Origin: Thermoleophilaceae bacterium
Lineage (GTDB): Bacteria; Actinomycetota; Thermoleophilia; Solirubrobacterales; Thermoleophilaceae
DNA length: 9,159 bases
Direction: 5' to 3'
Assembly (NCBI GenBank): GCA_013813135.1
Contig: JACCSF010000023.1
Coordinates: forward strand, 1-9,159
In this document: positions 1-5,886 of the stretch, one piece after another
Numbering within the stretch: the stretch's first letter is position 1
Layout of the letters: each line of letters begins with the position of its first letter
Notes under the pieces: model-generated
What the model was told of the DNA's origin: nothing
The model's database searches: none
Seen by the model: only the letters and a program-made list of their open reading frames with translations
Made by a program: the position numbers and the translations under genes

Positions 1-117
1 GTCCCGAGCGGCCGGCGACGGGCCGGCCGGGGTCCGGGCGCGGGGTGCGGCGGCGGCGCCCGCGGCGACGAGCCCGAGAACCACGGCCGCGACGGTCAGA
101 CGGACGGCTCGGTGCAT
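1..117 (-). CDS. N-terminus of an exported protein (signal peptide), cut by the window edge
   Basis: Only the first 39 codons lie in the window. The reading starts at ATG (117-115) with MHRAVRLTVAAVV, continues with LGLVAAGAAAAP, and then a Pro/Ala/Arg-rich stretch. This is a signal peptide layout: a short basic N-region, a hydrophobic core of about 17 residues, and an Ala-rich cleavage region near residues 20-25. Codons are strongly GC at third positions, as in neighbouring genes. No clear Shine-Dalgarno sequence precedes the ATG, so a leaderless or poorly initiated transcript is possible. The function cannot be told from this fragment. The start overlaps, on the opposite strand, a candidate original start (ATG 116) of the FHA gene, which is unusual for divergent genes. 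Confidence 0.5.
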   Translation of the reverse strand, partial: MHRAVRLTVAAVVLGLVAAGAAAAPRARTPAGPSPAARD

Positions 118-187
118 GGTGCCCGACCGTAACACGGAGCGAAGTCATCTCCGCGCACTGGGGGTAAGGTGCCGAGGGCGAGGGTAA
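116..187 (+). pseudogene. Possible detached 5' end of the FHA-HTH gene
   Basis: From ATG 116 the plus strand reads MVPDRNTERSHLRAL (116-160), then eight unrelated residues and TAA at 185-187. If the segment 161-268 is turned over, the CTG at 158-160 is followed in frame by AGC CCG GCA GAA CTC, giving HLRAL-SPAELKERIEAE, which reads like the N-terminus of FHA-HTH proteins. I therefore regard 116-160 as a candidate original 5' end, now closed by a stop. GTG 119 is an alternative start. No good ribosome binding site is visible, and ATG 116 overlaps the start of the divergent exported-protein gene, so the true start is uncertain. A small CCGT-AAC-ACGG palindrome (127-137) also lies here. Confidence 0.35.
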
Positions 188-268
188 TCTGGACCCGGCG
201 TCCCGGTAGACCAAGAACGGCGCGCCAAGGCGCTCGGCCTCGATGCGCTCCTTGAGTTCTGCCGGGCT
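161..268 (-). other. Apparently inverted coding segment (FHA gene N-terminus on the opposite strand)
   Basis: Read on the minus strand from 268, this segment encodes SPAELKERIEAERLG followed by APFLVYRD (to position 200). In an adjacent frame it then encodes VQITLALGTLP (194-162). This matches, from memory, the N-terminal helix and first strand that come just before the LTIGR motif in actinobacterial FHA-HTH proteins. Here LTIGR follows directly, but on the plus strand (282-296). No start codon serves the minus-strand piece, so it is not a separate gene. The left junction (158-160 to 268-266) would be in frame after re-inversion. The whole from 116 to 827 is 712 bases, so a net +2 or -1 change is also needed; likely sites are the GGG/CCC run at 194-196 and the G run at 160-164. 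I see no long inverted repeats at the ends, only a faint GCGC...CT likeness (153-159 versus the complement of 270-278). Confidence 0.6.
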
Positions 269-827
269 GGAGACGCGCCAGCTGACGATCGGCCGCGAGG
301 ACGAGGCGGAAATCTGCATCGAGTGGGATTCGGAGGTCTCGTGGCTGCACGCGGAACTGCGCCGGGCCGGGGGAAGCTGGCTCGTCATCGACGACGGGCT
401 CTCTCGCAACGGCACCTTCGTGAACGGCGAGCGAGTGGTGGGCCGCCGTCGGTTGCGTGACGGCGACGAGCTGCGCGTCGGCGGGACCGTGCTCGTGTTC
501 CGCAGTCCAGGCACCCAGCGCCGCATGAGCACAGCGCACGCGGCTGATCTAACGCTGCAGCCACAGCTCTCGCCCGCCCAACAGCGCGTGCTCGTCGCGC
601 TCTGTCGCCCGTACGGCGATGGCGACGCGTTCGCACGGCCGGCGCCGAACAAGCAGATCGCCGACGAGCTTCACCTGTCGGTGGCCGCCGTGAAGACCCA
701 TTTGCGCAGCCTGTTTCAGCGATTCGGCGTCAATGAGCTGGCGCAGAACGAGAAGCGCACCGAGCTGATCAGGCTCGCCTTCGAGAGCGGCGCGGTCTCG
801 AGCGCGGACGTCCGCCGGCCCACGTAG
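243..827 (+). CDS. FHA-domain protein with LuxR-like helix-turn-helix, probably missing its true N-terminus
   Basis: The open frame gives 194 residues from ATG 243. An FHA (phosphothreonine-peptide-binding) domain spans about residues 10-90: LTIGR at 14-18, the SxxH motif as SWLH at 33-36, SRNGT at 54-58 and VNG at 60-62. A C-terminal HTH region follows (about 108-165), with LSPAQQRVL, NKQIADEL and a recognition-helix-like LSVAAVKTHL. The expected role is a cytosolic regulator or adaptor reading Ser/Thr kinase signals; a Ser/Thr kinase lies about 5 kb away. ATG 243 is doubtful: only a weak AAGG (227-230) precedes it, the codon lies inside antisense of the inverted segment, and the first FHA strand is missing. 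TAG at 207-209 bars an upstream extension. Trp follows the conserved Ser where Arg is usual, one base away (TGG versus CGG). The gene may be broken, switched off or misassembled. Its stop is 25 bp from the convergent GH15 stop. Confidence 0.75.
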   Translation: MRSLSSAGLETRQLTIGREDEAEICIEWDSEVSWLHAELRRAGGSWLVIDDGLSRNGTFVNGERVVGRRRLRDGDELRVGGTVLVFRSPGTQRRMSTAHAADLTLQPQLSPAQQRVLVALCRPYGDGDAFARPAPNKQIADELHLSVAAVKTHLRSLFQRFGVNELAQNEKRTELIRLAFESGAVSSADVRRPT

Positions 828-852
828 CCAGGCGCGCCGCGACGATCCCGGC

Positions 853-2790
853 CTACGGGGATTGCTCGGAGCGTTGCCTCGTCGGCTCGCGGCCGAAGTG
901 CAGCGGTCCCGACTCGAGCCCTTGCTCGGCGCGGATCACATGCATGACCGCATTGATCAGCGCGAGGTGGGTGAAGGCCTGAGGGAAGTTCCCCAGATGG
1001 CGCCCGGTGCGGGGGTCGAGCTCCTCGGCGTACAGGCCGAGAGGACTCGCGTAGGACAGCAGCTTCTCGCAGAGGCCCCGCGCTCGCGCCACCTCTCCGA
1101 TCTCCACCAGGGCGCTCACGAGCCAGAACGAGCAGATCGTGAAGGTGCCCTCCTCACCCGACAGGCCGTCGTCGGTTTCGTCTACCCGGTAGCGCAGCAC
1201 CAGCCCGTCCTGGGTCAGCTCATCGGCGATCGCATTCACGGTCCGCCGGATGCGCTCGTCCTCTGGCGGCAGGAAGCGCGTCATCACCATGAGCAGGACA
1301 GAGGCGTCCAGGGCATCGGTGTCGTAGTGCTGGCAGAACACGCCGCGCTCGTCGAGCGCGTTCTCGAGGATGTCAGCCTTGATCTCCTCCGCAGCCGACT
1401 GCCAGCGCGCGGCCAGCTCGAGCTCGTCGCGCACCTCCGCCAGTCGGGCGCCCCGATCGGTCGCCACCCAGCACATCAGCTTCGACGAGGTGAAGTGCTG
1501 TGGCTCGCCACGGACCTCCCAGATCCCTTGATCCCGGTCGCCCCACCTCTCGATAGCGGTCTTGACCTGCTTCTTGAGAATCGGCCAGATCCGCTCCGGC
1601 AGGTGATCGCGCGACTTGGTGTGCAGGTAGACGGAGTCCAGGAGCGCGCCCCATACGTCGTGCTGCTTCTGGTTGTAGGCGCCGTTGCCGACGCGGACGG
1701 GACGAGCGCCCTCGTAACCCGACAGGTGGTCGAGGGTCTGCTCGATGAGCTGAGCCTCGCCGTCGATCCCGTACATGATCTGGAGGTCACCCTGCTCAGC
1801 CTCGGCCACGTCGGCAATGAAGTAGAAGAAGTCGTTGGCCTCCCAGTCGAAGCCAAGCGTGTAGAGCCCCCAGAGCATGAAGGTGGCGTCGCGGATCCAG
1901 GTGAAGCGGTAATCCCAGTTGCGCTCGCCCCCGGGGGTCTCCGGAAGCGACGTGGTGGCCGCAGCCACCAGCGCCCCTGTGGGAGCGTAGGAGAGGCCCT
2001 TGAGGGTGAGCGCGCTGCGCTGAAGCGCGGTCCGCCACGGGTGGTCCGGGAACGTGCCGTGGTCGAGCCAGTGCTGCCAGTGGTGCGCCGTCCATACGAG
2101 CCGGTCGTAGGCCTCCTCGTGGCTGTCCGGAGGAGGGTGCTCGGACCACGACAGCGCCACGTAAAGCGCGTCGCCCTCCTTGACCAGCGTTCGGCCCGTC
2201 GCGCGCGGACCTTCGAAACCAACGTTCATGTCCGTGCTCAGCGTGAGCTCCAGCCTGCTTCCCTCGCTGCGGGCCACCGCCTGCTGGTAGCCCGAGCCGG
2301 TGTACTCCCACGCCGCCGTCAGTCCGCCGTAGTCGAACACGGGCTCGCAGTCGAGCAGCACCTGCACCTCGCCGTTCACGCAGCGCACGGTGCGCAGCAG
2401 CACGTGGTCGGCGCCGTAGTCGGTGGGCGCCCGGCGCTGAGTCTGAGAGCGCTCGCCGCGATGACGCCACGGACCCATGAGGAGGACGTCGCGCACGATG
2501 ACCCAGCCTCCGCTGGTGCCCCAGCTCGTCTCGAGCACCATCGTGCCGGGCAGGTAGCGACGCGCCGCCGGAACCTGGACGTCGGCCGGAGCCAGTCGGA
2601 ACGTGCCCGCGTCGCGGTCCAACGCCGCGCCGAACACGCTCGGCGAGTCGAAGCGCGGCAGGCAGAGCCACTCGACGTTCGAGTTGGGCGCGATGAGCGC
2701 GCAGGTCTCGCAATCGGACAGGAAGGCGTACTCGGCTATGGGAGGGAACGGACTGGCGCCCAAACCCCCCTCTGGAACCCAGGTGCTCAT
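853..2790 (-). CDS. Glycoside hydrolase family 15 protein (glucoamylase/trehalase type)
   Basis: This is a full-length 645-residue GH15 enzyme, normal for bacterial members, which hydrolyse alpha-linked glucosides (starch or glycogen ends, or trehalose) with inversion. The N-terminal beta-sandwich region (about 1-245) opens with PPIAEYAFLSDCET and WLCLPRFDSPSVFG (41-54), typical of the family. The (alpha/alpha)6 catalytic barrel follows, with RNWDYRFTWIRDA (290-302), YNQKQHDVWG (372-381), IWEVRG (423-428, Glu425 as likely general acid), KLMCWVATDRG (437-447) and YAEELDP (587-593, Glu589/590 as likely base). No signal peptide or membrane segment is seen, so it should be cytosolic. Start ATG 2790 has no in-frame alternative before it and only a weak GAG upstream. 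It lies 39 bp after the antiporter stop and is probably cotranscribed. Its ATGA would overlap the antiporter stop if the 10-bp duplication at 2871-2890 were single. Substrate cannot be settled from sequence alone; trehalose would fit an osmotic role. Confidence 0.93.
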   Translation of the reverse strand: MSTWVPEGGLGASPFPPIAEYAFLSDCETCALIAPNSNVEWLCLPRFDSPSVFGAALDRDAGTFRLAPADVQVPAARRYLPGTMVLETSWGTSGGWVIVRDVLLMGPWRHRGERSQTQRRAPTDYGADHVLLRTVRCVNGEVQVLLDCEPVFDYGGLTAAWEYTGSGYQQAVARSEGSRLELTLSTDMNVGFEGPRATGRTLVKEGDALYVALSWSEHPPPDSHEEAYDRLVWTAHHWQHWLDHGTFPDHPWRTALQRSALTLKGLSYAPTGALVAAATTSLPETPGGERNWDYRFTWIRDATFMLWGLYTLGFDWEANDFFYFIADVAEAEQGDLQIMYGIDGEAQLIEQTLDHLSGYEGARPVRVGNGAYNQKQHDVWGALLDSVYLHTKSRDHLPERIWPILKKQVKTAIERWGDRDQGIWEVRGEPQHFTSSKLMCWVATDRGARLAEVRDELELAARWQSAAEEIKADILENALDERGVFCQHYDTDALDASVLLMVMTRFLPPEDERIRRTVNAIADELTQDGLVLRYRVDETDDGLSGEEGTFTICSFWLVSALVEIGEVARARGLCEKLLSYASPLGLYAEELDPRTGRHLGNFPQAFTHLALINAVMHVIRAEQGLESGPLHFGREPTRQRSEQSP

Positions 2791-2829
2791 GGGCGACTCG
2801 ACCGGACTGGCTCCACTGCGGCAGAAATG

Positions 2830-5775
2830 TTAACCGCCAACCGTGTCCGGGCGCCGGGGCGAGGGGTGCGGGCCGCCGACGGCCGCCGACCAGGTGAACC
2901 GAGTGACATCCTCTCGCGGGGCGAGCGCGCCGCGACCTGCGCCGCGACGCACGAACAGGACTGGCGCGGGGGCGGCCTTGGCGACCTCGGATCGTGCTGG
3001 ACCGAGGCCTTCGCGCTGCCAGCGATCCGACAGCCCGATCACCAGCAGCCCGGCCTGGCCGGCCGCTTCGACGATCCTGTCGCGACCCGGCTCGGCGACG
3101 ATGGGCTCGGAGGACACGCCGGCGTACTGCTGGACGAGCAGTCCGGCATCGGCCAGCATCCGGCTTACGCGCGCGCGGTCGTCGGTCTGGCCGGCCGCGC
3201 CCAAGAGTCTCAGTGGCGCGCCCGTGGCGGCACACGTCCATGCGGCGAGCTCGAGCGCGGCCCAGTCATGCTCCGCGCCGCCGAAGGGCACGACCACCGG
3301 GGCCCCCGGTCCCGGAAGCACCGGTTGCCCTTCTCGGGCCACGAGCACCGCCACGTCGCAGGGCGCGTCGCGTAACACGGTGCCGACGGCGCCCCTTGGC
3401 ACGCCTTCCCCGAGCAGTGGTCGCCGTCCGTTGACCAGTATCAGGGCCACCCCTTCGGCCCTCGCCAGCCGCGCCAGGTCGGCCCCGGGATCGGTGGAGA
3501 TGAACGCGACGCTCCGAGCCGCGGTGCCCTCCTCGACGAGCTCGCGACGGACCGCGTCCACCTCGATCGAGGCCTCCGCCAGGAGACGATCCTCGGTCTG
3601 GAGGCCGCCCCGGAACCCGGCGCTCCGGGGCGGCCGGACGAGCCTCACCAAGATGAGCTCGCGCGAAGGCTCAGAGCGCGCCAGCGGCCCGGCCAGGGAG
3701 AGCAGCTGCCCGAGCGCCGCTTCGCCCTCTGGCGCGACCAGCACCGACTGCTCGAGCTGGGGCAGCGCCGGGAACTCCGTCATCGACGCCGCCCGCGCCT
3801 CCTCCAGCTCCTCCTCGACCGGGGCGCCCAGCTCGTTGCTCGGATCCAAGGCCCTGAGCAGCGGGCTGGTTATCACCGTGGCGGTCAGGGCCACGATCAC
3901 GAGGATCGCAAACAGGGCGTCTGAGATCACCCCCTTCTCGAGCGCGAGGTTCAGAACGATCAGTTCCGTCAGCCCACGCGTGTTCATCAGCACGCCGATC
4001 ACCGCCGACGAGCGGCGGTCGAATCCGGTAATCCCGGCTGCCAGGGACGCCCCGAGAAACTTGCCGAGCAGGGCTGTGAGCAGCAACGCCAGCGTGATCA
4101 GCCACAGCTCCGGACGGTCGAGCAGGCCGATGTCGGTGCGCAGGCCGGTGACGACGAAGAAGAGCGGCAGCAGAAGGATCACGACGAAGTCCTCGATGCG
4201 GCGCGTGACGTCCTCCGTGAGACCCGCATGCCGCGGCATGATCAGGCCCATCACGAATGCACCGAAGATGAGAGCGATCCCGATCTCCTCCGTCAGATAC
4301 GCGGAGAGCAGTACGCCGGCGAAGATCAGCGCGGTCCAGCCGCTGGGTATCCGACCTGCCTCGTCGTAGGCCGTGGAAGCGCGCGCGAGCAGAGGTCGCA
4401 CGCCAAGCGCCATCAGAGCGCAGAAGAGCACGCCCAGGACGATCGTGACCGCCACGTCGGCGGGCGAACCGGACACCGCGATCGCCGTTCCCAGGGCGAT
4501 CAACAGCCAGGCGGTCACATCGTCAAACGCCGCTGCGGCGAGCACGACGGCGCCGATCGGCCGCTTGAGCATGCGGCGCTCGACGAGGATGCGCGCGAGC
4601 ACCGGGAAGGCCGTGATCGACAGCGCGATGCCGACGAACAGCGCGAAGGGCAGGAAGGCGGTGTCGGGCGCAAGCAGCGTGTACACGGGCAGCGCGACCG
4701 CGATACCGACCGCCATCGGCAGAGCCACGCTGGAGTTCGAGATGAACGCGATCTGTCCCGCCCGCCGCCCGATCTGTCGCGGGTCGAGCTCGAGCCCGAT
4801 CAGGAACATGTAGAAGATCAGGCCGAGCTGGGCAGCCACCTCGAGGTAGGGAATGATGTCTTCGGGAAACAGCGCCACCTCCGCCGCCGGGGAGATCGCG
4901 CCCAGCAGCGACGGCCCAAGCGCCAGACCCGCCACGACCTCGCCGATCACTCGTGGCTGCCCGAGCGCGGCAGCCCCCATGCCGAACAGCCGAGCGAGCA
5001 CCATCACCACCGCGACCGCGATGAAGAACGCGGCGAACACACTGCCGGCCTCTCGCCGTTTCGACCCCGAGAGGCGCTCCGTCCCCCGCGGCAGCGGGCC
5101 GGTCTCGGGCAGCACCGTGCCCGCTTCCGCCAACACGAGGCTGAGGCTGCGGTCGATGGCCGTCCCGGAGAGCTGCCGCCGGCCGTTGCCCAGGCAGCGC
5201 ACCTCGCCGGAGAGCTCGCCGTCGCGGTAGCGGACCTCGCCGAGCCTGCGGCCCTCGGACAGCAGCTCCACACGCGGCCCGTCGCCCTCGACCTCGACCG
5301 CTCCGCCAAGACACCCCGAGCGCGGCGAGAGCGTGTATTCGCCCGCCACGGAATCCGGTAGCCGGCTTTGCCGCGTCGTGAGCTCGGAAGGGTCGGAGGT
5401 GAGCTCGGCGAGCACGGACCGCCGGCCGTCGAGCTTGCCCCGGACGCGCTCGCCCTCGACGGTTGCGTCGAGCTTCGCGGCGGGACCGCGGACGCACTCG
5501 ACGTCGCCGGTCAGGTGTCCGTCGTCGAGCTCGAGCTTCCCGCCGAGCGTCCCCGCGGCGTTCCCAAGCCCGACGAAGCGGCCCGACTGGGCCACCTGGA
5601 AGGTGCTCCCGAGGCAAGCCTGCCCATCAACCACCGCATAGCCGCCCGCAACGGGTTGCTGCGGCTCGCGTCGCTCGCCGGCGGCGAACACGACGACGGC
5701 GACGGCCGTCAACAGGCCGACCAGGAAGATGTATGCGCCGACCAGCCGCACCCGGCCCGACGAGCTGTTCCTCAC
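2830..5775 (-). CDS. CPA2-type cation/proton antiporter with exported N-terminal repeats and C-terminal USP-like domains
   Basis: The protein has 981 residues, far longer than a bare antiporter. A first membrane segment (about 11-31) leads to an extracytoplasmic region with two copies of a two-cysteine domain (about 42-115 and 143-214). The Na+/H+ exchanger membrane domain (about 245-640) carries QPRVIGEVVAGLALGPSLLG (273-292), SITAFPVLARIL (386-397), the acidic pair Asp418-Asp419 in AAFDDVTAW, and MNTRGLTELIVLN (597-609), the signature of CHX/KefB-like members. Two universal-stress-protein-like lobes follow (about 675-815 and 824-945), expected in the cytoplasm as regulatory domains. It should exchange K+ or Na+ for H+; ion choice is not readable. 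The start is GTG 5775, which has no good Shine-Dalgarno of its own but overlaps the stop of an 18-codon leader ORF as GTGA, suggesting coupled translation. The last 15 or so residues lie beyond a 10-bp tandem duplication and may be frame-shifted. GH15 follows in the same operon. Confidence 0.92.
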   Translation of the reverse strand: MRNSSSGRVRLVGAYIFLVGLLTAVAVVVFAAGERREPQQPVAGGYAVVDGQACLGSTFQVAQSGRFVGLGNAAGTLGGKLELDDGHLTGDVECVRGPAAKLDATVEGERVRGKLDGRRSVLAELTSDPSELTTRQSRLPDSVAGEYTLSPRSGCLGGAVEVEGDGPRVELLSEGRRLGEVRYRDGELSGEVRCLGNGRRQLSGTAIDRSLSLVLAEAGTVLPETGPLPRGTERLSGSKRREAGSVFAAFFIAVAVVMVLARLFGMGAAALGQPRVIGEVVAGLALGPSLLGAISPAAEVALFPEDIIPYLEVAAQLGLIFYMFLIGLELDPRQIGRRAGQIAFISNSSVALPMAVGIAVALPVYTLLAPDTAFLPFALFVGIALSITAFPVLARILVERRMLKRPIGAVVLAAAAFDDVTAWLLIALGTAIAVSGSPADVAVTIVLGVLFCALMALGVRPLLARASTAYDEAGRIPSGWTALIFAGVLLSAYLTEEIGIALIFGAFVMGLIMPRHAGLTEDVTRRIEDFVVILLLPLFFVVTGLRTDIGLLDRPELWLITLALLLTALLGKFLGASLAAGITGFDRRSSAVIGVLMNTRGLTELIVLNLALEKGVISDALFAILVIVALTATVITSPLLRALDPSNELGAPVEEELEEARAASMTEFPALPQLEQSVLVAPEGEAALGQLLSLAGPLARSEPSRELILVRLVRPPRSAGFRGGLQTEDRLLAEASIEVDAVRRELVEEGTAARSVAFISTDPGADLARLARAEGVALILVNGRRPLLGEGVPRGAVGTVLRDAPCDVAVLVAREGQPVLPGPGAPVVVPFGGAEHDWAALELAAWTCAATGAPLRLLGAAGQTDDRARVSRMLADAGLLVQQYAGVSSEPIVAEPGRDRIVEAAGQAGLLVIGLSDRWQREGLGPARSEVAKAAPAPVLFVRRGAGRGALAPREDVTRFTWSAAVGGPHPSPRRPDTVGG
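2871..2890. repeat. Perfect 10-bp tandem duplication near the antiporter 3' end
   Basis: GGCCGCCGAC occurs twice back to back (2871-2880 and 2881-2890), within the antiporter codons for WSAAVGGP. Ten bases is not a multiple of three, so gain or loss of one copy changes the reading frame. With one copy the antiporter would read on past 2830 through VNISAAVEP to TGA at 2789-2787, overlapping the GH15 ATG (2790-2788) as ATGA. Confidence 0.9.
5128..5652 (-). repeat. Internal duplication: two copies of a two-cysteine extracytoplasmic domain in the antiporter
   Basis: Copy A (residues about 42-115) and copy B (about 143-214) align without effort. Both begin VAGxY, both have CLG twelve residues after that Val (Cys54, Cys155), both continue through a LG(K/E) strand to DGxLxGxVxC (Cys94, Cys194), and both end in a polar-to-hydrophobic strand. 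Cysteine spacing is 40 in A and 39 in B, and the period is 101 residues. The pattern suggests a small beta-rich domain with one disulfide each, held outside the membrane between the first helix and the transporter. I do not recognise a named family. Confidence 0.65.
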
Positions 5776-5828
5776 CCTGGAGGAGGCCCGAGGTGGGTGG
5801 ATGCGGCCATGTTGAGCCCGATGTTCAT
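5772..5828 (-). CDS. 18-codon leader ORF translationally coupled to the antiporter
   Basis: ATG (5828-5826) opens MNIGLNMAASTHLGPPPG and ends with TGA (5774-5772), which overlaps the antiporter GTG (5775-5773) as GTGA. It has a proper Shine-Dalgarno sequence, GAGAGG (5843-5838), nine bases before the ATG, whereas the antiporter GTG has none at the right distance. The simplest reading is that ribosomes load at the leader and restart at GTG. The peptide ends in GPPPG; consecutive prolines are known to slow ribosomes unless EF-P acts, so it could also serve as a translational sensor. Alternatively it is only a loading platform. The peptide itself resembles nothing I know. Confidence 0.5.
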   Translation of the reverse strand: MNIGLNMAASTHLGPPPG

Positions 5829-5852
5829 CTCAGTGTGCCTCTCTTCGGGCTC
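5814..5852. promoter_or_regulatory. 7-bp inverted repeat framing the leader ribosome site and start codon
   Basis: GAGCCCG (5814-5820) and CGGGCTC (5846-5852) are perfect inverted copies separated by 25 bp. In the operon RNA they would form a 7-bp GC-rich stem whose loop holds GAGAGG and the leader AUG. It could display or occlude the ribosome site, or it could be a dyad operator between the divergent kinase and antiporter transcripts. No convincing -10/-35 pair is visible; TACCCT at 5859-5864 is the best -10-like candidate for the kinase. Confidence 0.4.
5838..5843 (-). promoter_or_regulatory. Ribosome binding site of the leader ORF
   Basis: The minus strand reads GAGAGG, nine bases before the leader ATG at 5828. 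It is the only good Shine-Dalgarno match near the start of the antiporter operon and therefore favours initiation at the leader rather than at GTG 5775. Confidence 0.55.
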
Positions 5853-5870
5853 GATGGCTACCCTCAGGCG

Positions 5871-5877
5871 GAAGGGA
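5871..5877 (+). promoter_or_regulatory. Ribosome binding site of the kinase gene, fixing its start
   Basis: GAAGGGA lies nine bases before ATG 5887, a good distance. It is only three bases from the in-frame TTG at 5881, so ATG 5887 is the preferred start. Confidence 0.6.
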
Positions 5878-5886
5878 TAGTTGAAC

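Noticed and set aside
161..268. Site-specific invertase target in the FHA gene
   Set aside because: I looked for inverted repeats at both junctions and saw only a few matching bases, and there is no recombinase gene in the window, so I claim an apparent inversion but not a proven switch.
823..857. Short inverted repeat CGTAG / CTACG between the FHA and GH15 stops, near a GGCGCGCC palindrome
   Set aside because: Arms of only five bases and no T run; not enough to call a terminator.
862..3375. An 837-codon open frame on the plus strand
   Set aside because: It is antisense to the clear GH15 gene and to part of the antiporter; low-complexity Arg/Gly/Ala-rich translation with no domain, as expected of a high-GC shadow frame.
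2843..5361. Long plus-strand frames (2843-4369 and 4228-5361)
   Set aside because: Both are Ser/Arg- or His/Arg/Glu-rich mirror images of the antiporter codons and show no motifs.
5859..5864. TACCCT as a -10 element for the kinase
   Set aside because: It fits TANNNT and the distance is acceptable, but no -35 partner is visible; mentioned only as the best candidate.
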